In this document: positions 32,387 to 43,451 of the stretch, piece after piece
Position numbering within the stretch: position 1 is the stretch's first letter
How the letters are laid out: each line of letters starts with the position of its first letter
Origin: Styela clava
Taxonomy: Eukaryota > Chordata > Ascidiacea > Stolidobranchia > Styelidae
Length of the DNA stretch: 64,000 nucleotides
NCBI RefSeq assembly: GCF_964204865.1
Contig: NC_135258.1
Location: 10,965,001 to 11,029,000, forward strand
Reading direction: 5' to 3'
Position numbers and translations under genes: made by a program
Notes under the pieces: model-generated
The model's database searches: none
What the model was told of the DNA's origin: nothing
What the model saw: only the letters and a program-made list of their open reading frames with translations

Positions 32387-35300
32387 ATGCAGGAAATAAA
32401 TCATAAGACAATATTTGTCCTCGACCATGGACCATCCATGAAAGAATCATCAAAGCAAACTATCGATTTTGACATCTTTATGAAATCACGACCCCAGGTC
32501 AGTAAACATTAATATAGTTTATAAAGTCTCTTGCATTCCTATGGTTTGTGCAATTTTATTTTTAAATGACAATCTATTAATGTATTAAGCTGTTAATGTG
32601 GTGAATATCAAGAACATATAAAAAAAAGGGCCAAAAATATAAACATACGAACGTTTTTGGGATACTGAGATATATTGCAGTATTCATGTATTGTTAAAAT
32701 TCAAATAAGTTTTATTTGGTTAATGGCCTGAACTCCCAGCTTGACACAATATGAAATGTTTATTGCAATTCAGCAATTTGTATTCTTTTCATGGCATCAT
32801 CAGTTGATTCAAGCGAATGAAAATATTAGTGACTAACTATACAAGTTGATAATTGTGCTTAACCTTGTTCGAAGTGAGAATGTGTTTACTCTGATAAAAT
32901 AATTATGTGGCCGGTTTTCATGAACTACATACTCACAAAGATAAACGTATAACCTGATTTGCCATTTTTTACACCTAATATTAAAAAGAGAATTGGTTTA
33001 TTTATTTAAGGGATTCAATCAACTAACCAACGTATATTGATTGATTTAAAAAGTTGATGAACATCATTTTAATATTTATATTACACAGGGCATGATTCCT
33101 CTGGCACCAATCACAAAGTCATTATGGACTTGCTGCATGGAAGCTTTATGTGAATATTGCAGAATTGTTTGGGATATTTTCCCGAGAGAAAAATTTCTCC
33201 AATTTGTTGTTAGCGATACAACAAGCAAGACATTGAACACATGGAATCCTAAAGATCAAAATTCTCATGCTGTATGTTTGATTTTATATAAAAAATGTCT
33301 GTTTCTACATATTTCAAACCAGGCACGCAGAGTCTGAGTCTCGGTTTCGCATGTTTTCACTGGATTCAGTGCCGAAGTCAGATTTTCAAACTCATTTTTA
33401 AAGTAGAGATTTCAAACTTTTGATAGTGATAAAAGAAGTCATAATTTTACTCGATAGGTACGAATTTTCCAAGCGTTCTAACAGTTTATTGAAGAAGGCT
33501 TACATACTCAAAAATTTTTTTTATCCAAAATTTATTATTTTCAGGGTTCTTCGCTGTAGTCTTGAGTGAAAATTTTGTTTAATAGGGCGGTGTTGTGCTT
33601 GTGTCAGAGCCAAAATTTCCGATATTAATTTTCATTGATTCCAAATCTCTGTCTTGCAACCAATCCCATATGTTTTGAAGTTTTAATATTTGTACTTGGC
33701 ATGGCTTTTACCTTATTTTTTTGTCATCTCTGAGACATATTTTTTTGTCAAATTTTGCTGTTTTTTATGTTATTTATACCACCTCATATGTGTTATTCTC
33801 CTGTTATAGTTATAATCCAAATTTTGAAATCTTGTTCAGCTACTGCGTGCTTTAGCATCCGTGGGGCCTCCTGTTGCACGAAGTGATTGCAGTGTATTAA
33901 CTGGATTAATAGATGCTGTGAAATCTTTAAGTGAACCGACCATACAACAGAAAAATGCATTTGATGATCCAAATGTAAAAAATGTTCCAAATAGAGGAAG
34001 GATTGTTTGCATAACACAACTTAAGCAGTAAGTTTCCACTTTCCATTGTATGCAATTCCTGTGTTAGAAGTTTTTTTATGAGCAAACCTATTGTTACTTA
34101 TCGATTTTTATCGGTAAGTATGTTGATAGGTATTTGTCTGGCTGTGTGTATGTCTGTTAGATGCACGCGATATCTCACGAAAGCGAGATTGAATCTGCTC
34201 CAGATTTTGCATGTGCATTCATCATATCTCGGACCAAAAGCCTATTGATTTTGGGCGAATTATGTTTTATAATTAGCGAGTTATCAATTAATTAGTGATG
34301 GGACACAAGGTGTCACTATGGAGTAAGAGCATTGTTTTGGGGGATCCCCTAACTTTCGGTCGATAAGTCTTCAGTCTCTGACCGATATTCTCGTTTTAAG
34401 TCTTAAACAATATAGAAAACTCATACTGGTGGCCTTTTCATAATTAATGCGAGAAGTTTACAGAAAAAAAGTAAAAATGAAAATTTATCTTTTGAACTCT
34501 TTTCAATAGAACGAAATATATGTGATGGTTTTTAGTGTGATGCTATTGAGTTATATTGCAACTAAAATATTCCTACCATATATGTACAATTTGTCCTTTC
34601 AGTGATGTTCATAGAAGAACCATTGAGGATTGTGTTGCAGAAGCTGTCCAAAAACAAAACGAACTTGCAGCAAATCCCAACAGGTAAATTTTATCTTGGA
34701 TATATCAGTATTAATAAATGCTACCGCTGCATTTTGTAGTTTTTAGAGTGGCTATATTATATATAAACTTATGTCTTATTCCTGGTCACCTTAATCCAAA
34801 TAGTGAAATTGCGTACTGTAAGCTTGTCAAAGTAGATGTTAACAGTAGCAGCAATAGCCTTGTTGAAAGCCTGTTAAATAAATTTATGTTTGTATCATAT
34901 TGATTAGAATTCCCAATAGGAGTTTGGGACATTTTTTGTAATATGGAGATCATTTTCATTTTACATTAATGATTTGTGTATATATGTTTAGTTTTAACTT
35001 GTTTTAAATTTTTAATATATTTTTTCCAGTGGTTTTCTTCCGATCTCAGAGTTAGATTTGGTGATTATTCATATAAAGCCTTTTGGTGTGGATTTGCAAG
35101 TAAGATTCAGTTTGAATTATGTTTTAGTCAATTATAATTAATAGCACATTCGAGATTGAAGTATTGTGAATCTGGATTTTTTGTATTGCATGTTGTACTG
35201 TTGTATACTGCATTTGGTAGTATTGCATTAATCCAGATCTTTTTAATCACTGTAAATAATATGTTCAAAAATAGGAGAAGTATTACTATTTTTCCATTTC

Positions 35301-38300
35301 TAGATATCTGAAAAACCTCCAACCCCATTGACTCAAAATAAATCTATTTCATCTGAACTACATAATGTGAAATCTACACGACACGGGATCGCGATTGCAA
35401 ACAGACTTCTCAATCTTGTACAAAAACATTATGATCTTTCCGTGACAAGTGTAACTGGTATACCTATGAAGGTAAATTCTGATTTTAAGTTTGCTATGAG
35501 CTATGATAAGTGTTAAGCTATATTCTGCTTGCCCCAGGTGCTTAACTCTTGCTTCGATACAATAATCATCTTTATTGTGCTGGGTTGCTAGCCACATATT
35601 GGATAGGATTCACATATTTATTCCGGGGAGAAAAAAGGCGATAAGACTTGGAAGAATTGAGTCTGCACAACACATCATTTACTAATAAAAACAGGCCTAT
35701 GCCCTTGACTTCAAATATCCTCTCAAATTTGTTACATTCTGGGTGAAGTGTTTATTTTGTAAATATTGCTGGATTAACCAGGAGAGTTCTGTCCTGGTGT
35801 GCGGGTGCAAACATAATATAATATGAATGGGATGAAATTTTGATATATACTGATAATATGGATTAATCACATGGTGAATTACAGCCTCTGATACTGTTAC
35901 CATTCCAGTTTGGGTTTGGAAATAGATCATCCACTTTCTGGGTGCATAGACTTGGATCGTTGAGAAATTCATAACTGACCGGCAGTTATGTGAACTACCA
36001 TCGTCTGAGATCCATGCAAACCTATTGCTTGTTTCTATCTCCCACAGGATTCGAACCTGTGAATCCATGCCAGGTAATCAGTGATAATCTGTGGTTATAG
36101 CGAATAGCAAATGCATTTTCATGAATCATCATGAATCTATCTTCTTGGTAAAAAATATCACTGTGTCAATTTTACAAAATATAATCTAAAAAATACTTCA
36201 TGATCATACAGGAGGAACAACATGCTAACAGTTCTGCAAATTATGATGTTTTATTACTTCATCCTCGATTACCAGGAATGTGGGAATGTTCAACTGGATC
36301 ATCTCTCCCACCTGGTGATGGCGAACCAACTTCTACAATGATGTTGAAATGGTTTACACCAAAAATAAATGCGAATGGTAAGATTTGATATTTTTCTTCT
36401 TTATAAAGCGTTTTCATACCTTAACTTTAAACAAGCGCCTGTACAAGCAACCATTGTAAATTAAACTCCTTTTTTATAACATTGAGAATCTGCCTGATTT
36501 GACATTACCTATCTAGTGCATTATACAATGGTTGAGGTAATCGGCATGGTGTTTAAATTCTATATCGTTATTCTGCCACCCCAACATAGCAAATCAATTT
36601 CGTAATGGAATTCACTGTAATGTAAAATTTGACGTTATGAGTCCAACAATTGCCCAAAATTTCTTTACATACAATATTTGACATCATTATCAGATTTCTA
36701 CAACTCAATGCATATTGTGATAAATTTATTGGGATAAAATTGCGATTAAAGTGTTCGTTTTTTTTAGTCTGTCAAAATCAGATTTCAATTGATCAGAATC
36801 AGAATTTTAAGTGAAAATATTTGAGTTTTTTCATATCAAATCTAAGTAATTTTGAAATTTATTGAATGTAACTGTAATATAAATATTCCAGAATTATATC
36901 ACTGTGATGCAGCAGAGCGAGTCAGTCCAGTTGATGTTAATAGCAGACCTTCACTTTGCCTCACCAACTTTTTATTAAGTGGTAAGTAAACTTGTGTATC
37001 CAACATTATAGTTCCTTTGTGGAGTTTTGAATGATTTAGAATAGTCCTAATTCCATATTTTCATTAAGAAAGAGGAAGACATTAAGATATTCCAGTCAGA
37101 TTAGAATCATGGTCTTTTAATTTAGGACTAAGATGAACATAGCCTACGAATATAAATTACTCGCGGCTTGCGCAACATCCTAAGCGCCAGAAAACCTTGC
37201 TTGCCATTACAGCCTATATTAATCTGTGTACTATCCCTTATCTTAAATTTAACTATCCAAATGAGGTGGATGATGAATGTTGATGATTGAGAAAGCTGTG
37301 TATGAATAGTGTGGAACAAACCTCTTTCTAATAATAAAAAAATCTTCTCAGCCACTATGTGTTTACTATGCAGGATAAATGGATAATTGGTGGCTATCAT
37401 GTTTCAAACACCCAGGTGTCTGAGATATTTTTTTTTTTAGTTAGAGAGGGGTTAAGTATCAGTTAACATGTTTCTAAGAGGATAGAGTAGGTTTTTCATT
37501 CTTATTCCAAGGAGACGACTCAAGCATATAATGACTCACAGCCTCCCAGTTACCAGTCCATGTCAGGTATTGGAATAGTGAACCAGTTATTTGTTTTGAA
37601 TGCACGGACTTAATGGCTGTGACTGTCCAGCGATACGTGGAATACCGGGAACCCAGCAATCCTCTCGCACTTATTTATCCTCCACAAGGTTGACCCTGCG
37701 AACTCTGAACACTCCTATACTCAGTTTGATGCACCAACGGCTGAGCCAATAACTTTCCTTGAACTCCACAGGCTGAGCGGCAGAAAGCTATTATTTCATC
37801 CATAATTTTTATTTTTATTCTAACTCATCAATGCCAACCCAGGTCGATCGGTGCTTCTTGAAAAATGGAAGAATGGACAAGCGGTTACAAGCAGTGGAAG
37901 TGGAAGACAAACAACACATATGATATCATGTCATGGAAATGATATATTTCTTCATGCTCTTAATACAGATAAAGTACCGTTTGAAGACCCTCCATCCATA
38001 AGTGAGGGCGTAGGAGGAAAAGTTACAGATTACAGAATTAATGTAAGTAAAAATGATAGTTAGTACTAAACGAAAGAATGTACGAGGTTATGGACATACA
38101 TGGCTAAAAACAAGGCTCCGTGCAGGGAGCAGCGGATATGCAGAGAGCTATTTTGTAAGTGGCCTAGTGGTTAAATTTGGGGTGGGCAAATTACAGCCTG
38201 TAGGCCAGGTCCGGCACACCGAAGTGTTTCATCTGTCTGCTGAAATTACGACTATGGCTTTTATGGGTATAAATTTATTTTGAAAATATCGATGAAAATA

Positions 38301-41300
38301 ATGTCACTCTGATTGTTACATTGTGCTTTCTGTCATTATATAATCGTTAGCCTTGCTTTTATAAATAAACTGTTTTTCATTCATAGTTTTCCATATTGAG
38401 TTTCGAGACTCCAGTCCAGTAACCGTCTAATATTTGGAAATGGCCCACTCAAAAAAGTAATTGTCCATCCCTAGGTTGAAGAATTAGAATTAACTATGAT
38501 GGCATCACAGGTTAAAATCTTGGGTTTAAATCCTGTGCTCAACTATGACTACATAACTTTATTTTGGAAGGACTAAAATCTCTTCCATGCAACATAAACC
38601 TACCTAATTATTACGCTGTGTTAAGGGGTGAGCACAGGATTTGAACCAAAGACTTTAACTTGCTATGCCATCATTGTTTACTCAAACATATAAGCACTAG
38701 GCCACCGTTCCTGCGTAACTGTTTCATATAATTTAATTTGTTCTAGTTGTTTAATTCACAATTGATTTTGAGTATTGAAGTCAAGTCTTGCTATATCTGA
38801 TATTGTTTCAGGATTTCAGTGCTTTCATGAAAGATGGTCAACTTCAACCATGGGGTCATTCTAAAAAGAAATGGGAAGCAACAACACCACAACCCCTGGA
38901 AAAAATGAAATCTAAATTAGAACGAATGGCTAGGCATTGGCCTCTCGTCTTTTCACAAACTGTTTTATTCAGCATGCCTAATATATTGGAACCTTTATTG
39001 TCATTAGTCATGAAGGTATGGATGTTGATGTTGTTAAGATACTTTTAGTATATTTAGTATATCCATTAGATTAGACCATTTTCAGTTTTATATTGTTTGA
39101 TGATGGATTGGAATGGTTTACAGTTGATATCAGGAAGGGATGTCCTAAACAAATCAATTATTTGGTTATGTTCAAAAAGTTTATTATGAATCGCGGAAAT
39201 AATTCGTAGTATTTCCTGATGCTCTGACAGAAAATAGGCTTGGTTTTGGTTCCTACACTAAAAATAATAAAATCAATATTTCTTATTCAAAAATAATATT
39301 TCAGCAAATTGGAATAGTAAATTATTTGGTTCAGCCTGGTAGATTTTATGCCTTTTTTTATTGAAGATTTACTGGAGATTCGTTTTTATATGAAATCACT
39401 CTATACTGATTAAAATCCACCCAACTGCAAATTTATTCACTTGACAGGGCTCTTAATTTAAACCTTTTTTAGAGTAATATATAATCGATCAAATAAATTT
39501 ATCTATATACTCTGTTTTAAAGGAAACTTTAACCCAAGACCAAGTTGTGCAATGTAAAAGTTCAATATATCATATTATAAAAATGGAAAGAGAGAATACA
39601 TCACTGCCTGTTGTTATTCCTGGAAGCAGAATCAAATCAAATAAAAGGTAAGACATTTTCAGAGTGTATATTGTACAATTTAATATAAAAGCATAAATTA
39701 TAACCAAATGTCATTGCGGCATAAGTTATTTTTTATCAGAAATAATAAAGACAGATGTAGTTGGATTCACAACATTTTTACTTCTAATCAGTTAGTTTAC
39801 TTACAATTCACAAAGAGCTGAAATAACACTCTTGAAATAAAATAAAATGGTGGCTTGGTGTATGAATCATTAAGGACTGGCTTGCACCATTGAAAACCTT
39901 GCAAAAGATGACTTGTGGGCTGTGGCATAACAAGCATCTATGCAAGTACGAAGGATTGCTGGATCCTTCTCATTGCCGAGCTTGCTAATCATCCAAGTGT
40001 ATACATCTAGTTTATTTTCCATTACAAATACAATTTACTTTATTTATTTGTTTAGAGATGAACAATATAAATCTTTATGGTCAGAACTTGAAAATTATTT
40101 GATGGAACATTCCACAACATCTGAGAATCACAGAGAAGTTTTGGATTGTTTATTGCAATGTCTTGGAAAAGCAGACGAGAGAATGGAAACGTATGTACTT
40201 TCTATATCTCTGTATTTTTGATGATCTGAAAATCATTTTTTGAATGGCCACCAATTATATTAGAAATCAAGGCTTAAAGGTTGGTGCGAATCTTTAGGTA
40301 GGTATATGCTTGCCATTTGACGTCTAATTAACTTGGGTGGGTTTGCAGGTTTAAATCCCCTCCATGATAATCACGCACAAAAGAATTTTCATTAAGGGTT
40401 GTTATGGCTTCCTTCACCATCAAGTCCATGTACCTGGAAAAAAATCACTGGCTAACTATTTCCATAACCGACATCAACTGGTAATCGAACGAGAGGCATG
40501 GTTTGCCATATGATTAAAGCAGTTTCATCATAGCTCCTCTGCGATAAATATAGAATCATATCCCATCCAAGGGACATATTTTACCGCAGTTCTTCTTGAT
40601 TTTACTTTCAACGCATTGGAACTCTTTATTGAGTTATATTCAAATCTTTAATAGACTCTACACAAGTTACTCTGTTATACCTGATTATGATTATGCACCT
40701 GGTGCAGTACAAAAATTCAATTTTGATGTGAAATTTTAATGGTATTAAAATATGCTAATATTATTAATTTTCATTCAGAAAACGTGCGGTAGACACGGTG
40801 TTTGAATCACCTGAATCACCCCCACCAATGAAAAAAGTAAAAACTGAAGACGTAACAATAACAAGTCGGCCTGCTCAGAAAGGTGAAAAGAATTGTCTGC
40901 TTTTCATAATTATTAAATCATTTTGTCTTATTTCAATAATAGTTTGCTTTGGTTGTCAATGATGGAGTATATCTATCTCGGAAGAAAAGGAAAGATGATA
41001 TGGCGGCAAGAAGGTCTTGTTTCCCCTTTCATTTATTCGGAATCTTCCATCAACTGAATTAAATCGTGTGATTTCTTCAAAACAACGCTATTTCCTATAT
41101 CCCTCTATATTATATTTTCCCAGGAGCACAAAATCTTTATGAAATGTGGTGGAAACGAATAGAAAACATTCATCAACAGAGACATGTTGAATTCTACGGT
41201 AGACTGACAAGTGAAGGAAATGTAGCAAAACTATATCCTCATCTAAATCTACCTGATCCGCAGGAACAAATGAATGAAAGACCTGGCAGGTTTGTATTAT

Positions 41301-42193
41301 TTAAATATTCAATCATTTTTGTTGGCTGATTGCTTTGGATCTCAATGTTATACATGAACTATTCATCCAATTTTTTCTTAAGCATGAGGTTCTAGATACG
41401 CAACCTAAAATGTGAGTCTTCTATTGGAAAGGTCCACATATCTTTAAGATCACAAGGTGGCATAAAAGGGTTTGAGTTATGAGTTTGATTGTCAGTTGCT
41501 CCTCCTCAAGAGTGAATCTTTTAATACCATAGGATAGGTTTTCCTCAGGGTGACCAGAGGTGTGGAGGCGAGCATATTTCTAACGGTCAACTCAGCACGA
41601 TGCGCTACATTATTATTACTTATTGATCTTAGGATCCGTGAGTATGTTGATAGGTATTTGTCTGTCTGTATGTCTGTCTGTTAGATGAACGCGATATCTC
41701 ACGAAGGCGAGGTTGAATCTGCTCCATATCTCGGACCAGAAGCCTATTGATTTTGGATGAATTATGTCGAATAATTAGCGAGATATCAATTAATTAGTGA
41801 TGGGACACGCGGTGTCACTATAGAGTCATGAATCGAAACCGCAGTTTTGATCGATAAGTCTTTGGTCTCCGACCAATATTCTCGTTCATTATGTTTGACA
41901 CAATGCTAGCCCATGCTTTTGAAGGGTCAAAGTGGCCACCAATCCCTGGTAATTTGTCAAGAATTATTATTTGGAGATATAATTTATGGTTGCTCTAATT
42001 TTTCCTAAATTTTACTCATTGTTTATACAGACACCAAGGCCGAGGTAATTTTCATCATGGAGGAAGGTCATCAACTCCAAGTGGGAGGTCCACTCCTACA
42101 GGCAGGTCAACACCAAGTGGCAGACTGACACCTAGTGGTATAGGGGGAATGAAACAACAGAAAATGAAAAGAGAGAAAAATAAAAATTACTAA
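32387..42193 (+). CDS. INTS13: Integrator complex subunit 13 (Asunder)
   Basis: Fifteen exons: 32387-32497, 33089-33271, 33840-34027, 34603-34683, 35030-35099, 35304-35471, 36212-36377, 36892-36981, 37843-38042, 38812-39015, 39523-39647, 40056-40190, 40779-40882, 41124-41289, 42031-42193. Phases agree throughout; the product is 717 aa (human 706). Signature blocks: KTIFVLDHGPSMKESSKQ, GMIPLAPITKSLWTCCMEAL, NRGRIVCITQLK, EEQHANSSANYDV, RVSPVDVNSRPSLCLTNFLL, EDPPSISEGVGGKVTDYRI, and RDEQYKSLWSELENYL. A basic MKKVKTED near residue 590 may be the nuclear signal. Residues 609-660 (YEMWWKRIENIHQQRHVEFY) match the C-terminal region that contacts the cleavage module. INTS13 works with INTS10 and INTS14 in Integrator, which cleaves snRNA and promoter-proximal transcripts. 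The tail (664-717) has extra SGRSTP repeats. Confidence 0.96.
34095..34401 (+). repeat. Interspersed repeat, copy 1 (INTS13 intron 3)
   Basis: It shares GTATGTTGATAGGTATTTGT, CGCGATATCTCACGAA, TATCAATTAATTAGTGATGG and GATATTCTCGTT with the copy at 41614-41892. Class unknown; no terminal repeats were identified. Confidence 0.8.
35602..36130 (-). mobile_element. Old SINE-1 copy with an internal insertion
   Basis: The left end GATAGGATTCACATATTTAT and, further right, the complement of the head with box B (AGGATTCGAACCTGTGAATC). About 150 bp of unrelated sequence splits the body. It lies in INTS13 intron 6. Confidence 0.65.
37474..37757 (-). mobile_element. Degenerate SINE-1 copy
   Basis: CAGTTACCAGTCCATGTCAG-like text (CCCAGTTACCAGTCCATG), then ATCCTCTCGCAC, matching the minus orientation of the SINE body. 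It lies in INTS13 intron 8. Confidence 0.6.
38155..38552 (+). mobile_element. SINE-2 (tRNA-derived head) split by a hAT MITE
   Basis: Box A TGGCCTAGTGG at 38160-38170 and box B GGTTTAAATCC at 38522-38532 (one change from consensus) are separated by the MITE at 38177-38473. Without the insert the sequence matches the minus-strand copy at 38629-38712, including ATGATGGCAT and AAATCCTGTGCTCA. Confidence 0.7.
38177..38473. mobile_element. hAT-like MITE nested in SINE-2
   Basis: Ends resemble each other in inverted orientation (GGGGTGGGCAAATTACAG; complement of AGGGATGGACAATTAC). Flanks GGTTAAAT and GGTTGAAG (6 of 8) fit an 8-bp duplication. The interior has the GGCCAGGTCCGGCAC type of phrase common in such elements. 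Confidence 0.65.
38629..38712 (-). mobile_element. SINE-2 head, minus orientation
   Basis: On the minus strand: GGTGGCCTAGTGCTTA (box A, imperfect at its end), then a perfect box B GGTTCAAATCC (38638-38648). It forms an inverted pair with the copy at 38155-38552. Confidence 0.7.
40285..40573 (+). mobile_element. SINE-1 copy in INTS13 intron 12
   Basis: GGGTGGGTTTGCAGGTTTAA (decayed box B), then GGCTTCCTTCACCATCAAG, ATAACCGACATCAACTGGTA, GCGATAAATATAGAATC. Confidence 0.8.
41551..41610 (-). mobile_element. SINE-1 head fragment
   Basis: GGTGTGGAGGCGAGCATATT then CTAACGG matches the complement of the SINE-1 head. It is truncated on both sides. Confidence 0.5.
41614..41892 (+). repeat. Interspersed repeat, copy 2 (INTS13 intron 14)
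   Basis: About 280 bp similar to 34095-34401, in the same orientation, with TCGGACCAGAAGCCTATTGA and GATAAGTCTTTGGTCTCCGA. Confidence 0.8.
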
Positions 42194-42253
42194 TGGTAGT
42201 AGCAATTTATTATGTGGTCGAATGTCATTATGGCTAGTCCATATAACCTAGAT

Positions 42254-42827
42254 CAGGGCTGTGCAACCTTTAATGCGGGAGGACCAGAAACAAAAAAACA
42301 GGGTGAAACCGCAGGCCACACAACATCATTCCACATAAGCTTAGGCAAAAAAAATTGGTTATTGATTTTATGGGGCTCCCGAAGTATGCGAACCAAGATG
42401 GCCGACATCGGAATGTAATATGTGTACTAGGTTAGGGTTAGGCCATAATTTTCGGTATAAATACTACGGGAGGCTCTTGGCTAGTCTTCGAACTGATAAT
42501 AGGAAAATTGGAAAAAAATTATCGCCTAACCCTAACCTGTTACCCATGTTACGTTCCGATGTCCGCCATCTTGTTTCCATACTTCGGGAGCACCGATCTT
42601 ATGATATGGGTTGTATGCTTCGCACAAGTTTGCTTTTAAGGCATTTGTAACATAGGCATGGATAATACATTGGACTTAGGTATAGGCTTTGCAACGAAAA
42701 GGAATTTGAATTACTCACACGTACCAGATTAAGCTAAAATAAAAACTCTTTTCGCGGACAACACACCATTCAAAATTGTCATTCTCCACACAATTTTTAC
42801 TTGTGGGTCGCAGTTTGCACACTGCTG
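42254..42827. mobile_element. hAT-type MITE just after INTS13
   Basis: Left end CAGGGCTGTGCAACC; right end is the complement of CAGCAGTGTGCAAACTG. Flanks ACCTAGAT (42246-42253) and ACCTGGAT (42828-42835) match at 7 of 8. The element starts 60 nt after the INTS13 stop. Confidence 0.8.
42370..42595. mobile_element. Foldback element nested in the hAT MITE
   Basis: Arms of about 70 bp: GGGGCTCCCGAAGTATG...GGTTAGGGTTAGGC (42370-42441) and its near-perfect complement (42524-42595). A decayed relative lies at about 12372-12410. Confidence 0.75.
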
Positions 42828-42935
42828 ACCTGGATGGTTTGGCTGACCAAAGGATATTTTTGCTCCTGAAAGGGCACTATGCAAGCCGATACTCCAGGGG
42901 GTAAAAGCTGTTGGTATAAGATTTGCAATGCAATG

Positions 42936-42941
42936 AATAAA
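42936..42941 (+). terminator. Possible INTS13 AATAAA signal
   Basis: The first AATAAA noticed after INTS13, 743 nt past the stop and beyond the MITE. Confidence 0.4.
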
Positions 42942-42976
42942 CAAATAATATGCAGAATAATACATGGTCAAGATAT

Positions 42977-42982
42977 TTTATT
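42977..42982 (-). terminator. Possible adhesion-GPCR AATAAA signal
   Basis: TTTATT on the plus strand gives AATAAA on the minus strand, 470 nt past the GPCR stop. It lies 36 nt from the INTS13 signal, so the convergent transcripts probably end in nearly the same place. Confidence 0.4.
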
Positions 42983-43451
42983 GCAAATTTACTTTAAAAG
43001 TAAAGAAAGATAACTCAGATGGAACATGTAAAATACAAAATATGTGCAATTTATTTAAATGCTGCAATAGGAATATCAGACATTCAAACAAATAAAAATA
43101 CAAATTTAAAACTTCGAAAGTGCAAAGGTGAAAACAGTTGACGTGGAAAGTCGAAAATATGCTGATCATGTTTTGCAAGAGGTTCTTGGTTTCGTCAGCG
43201 TTTGGGCAACTTTGCTGAATTGACTGGAAGCTCTTGTTAGTTTGTATAGACCAGGATTTTTATATTTATATAGAGGATAGAAGACGACCAACGCTATAAT
43301 CAAGAGAAGAAAGTTTATAGCACGTGATTGTCATCAACACAAGACAATCGGCGGTGCGATTATCAGTTTGACCCAATTTCTTTTCAAATCATTTCATGTA
43401 AATCATTTTTCACTGCGTTGTAAGAGATTTCTTTGATCTTTTTACGATAAT

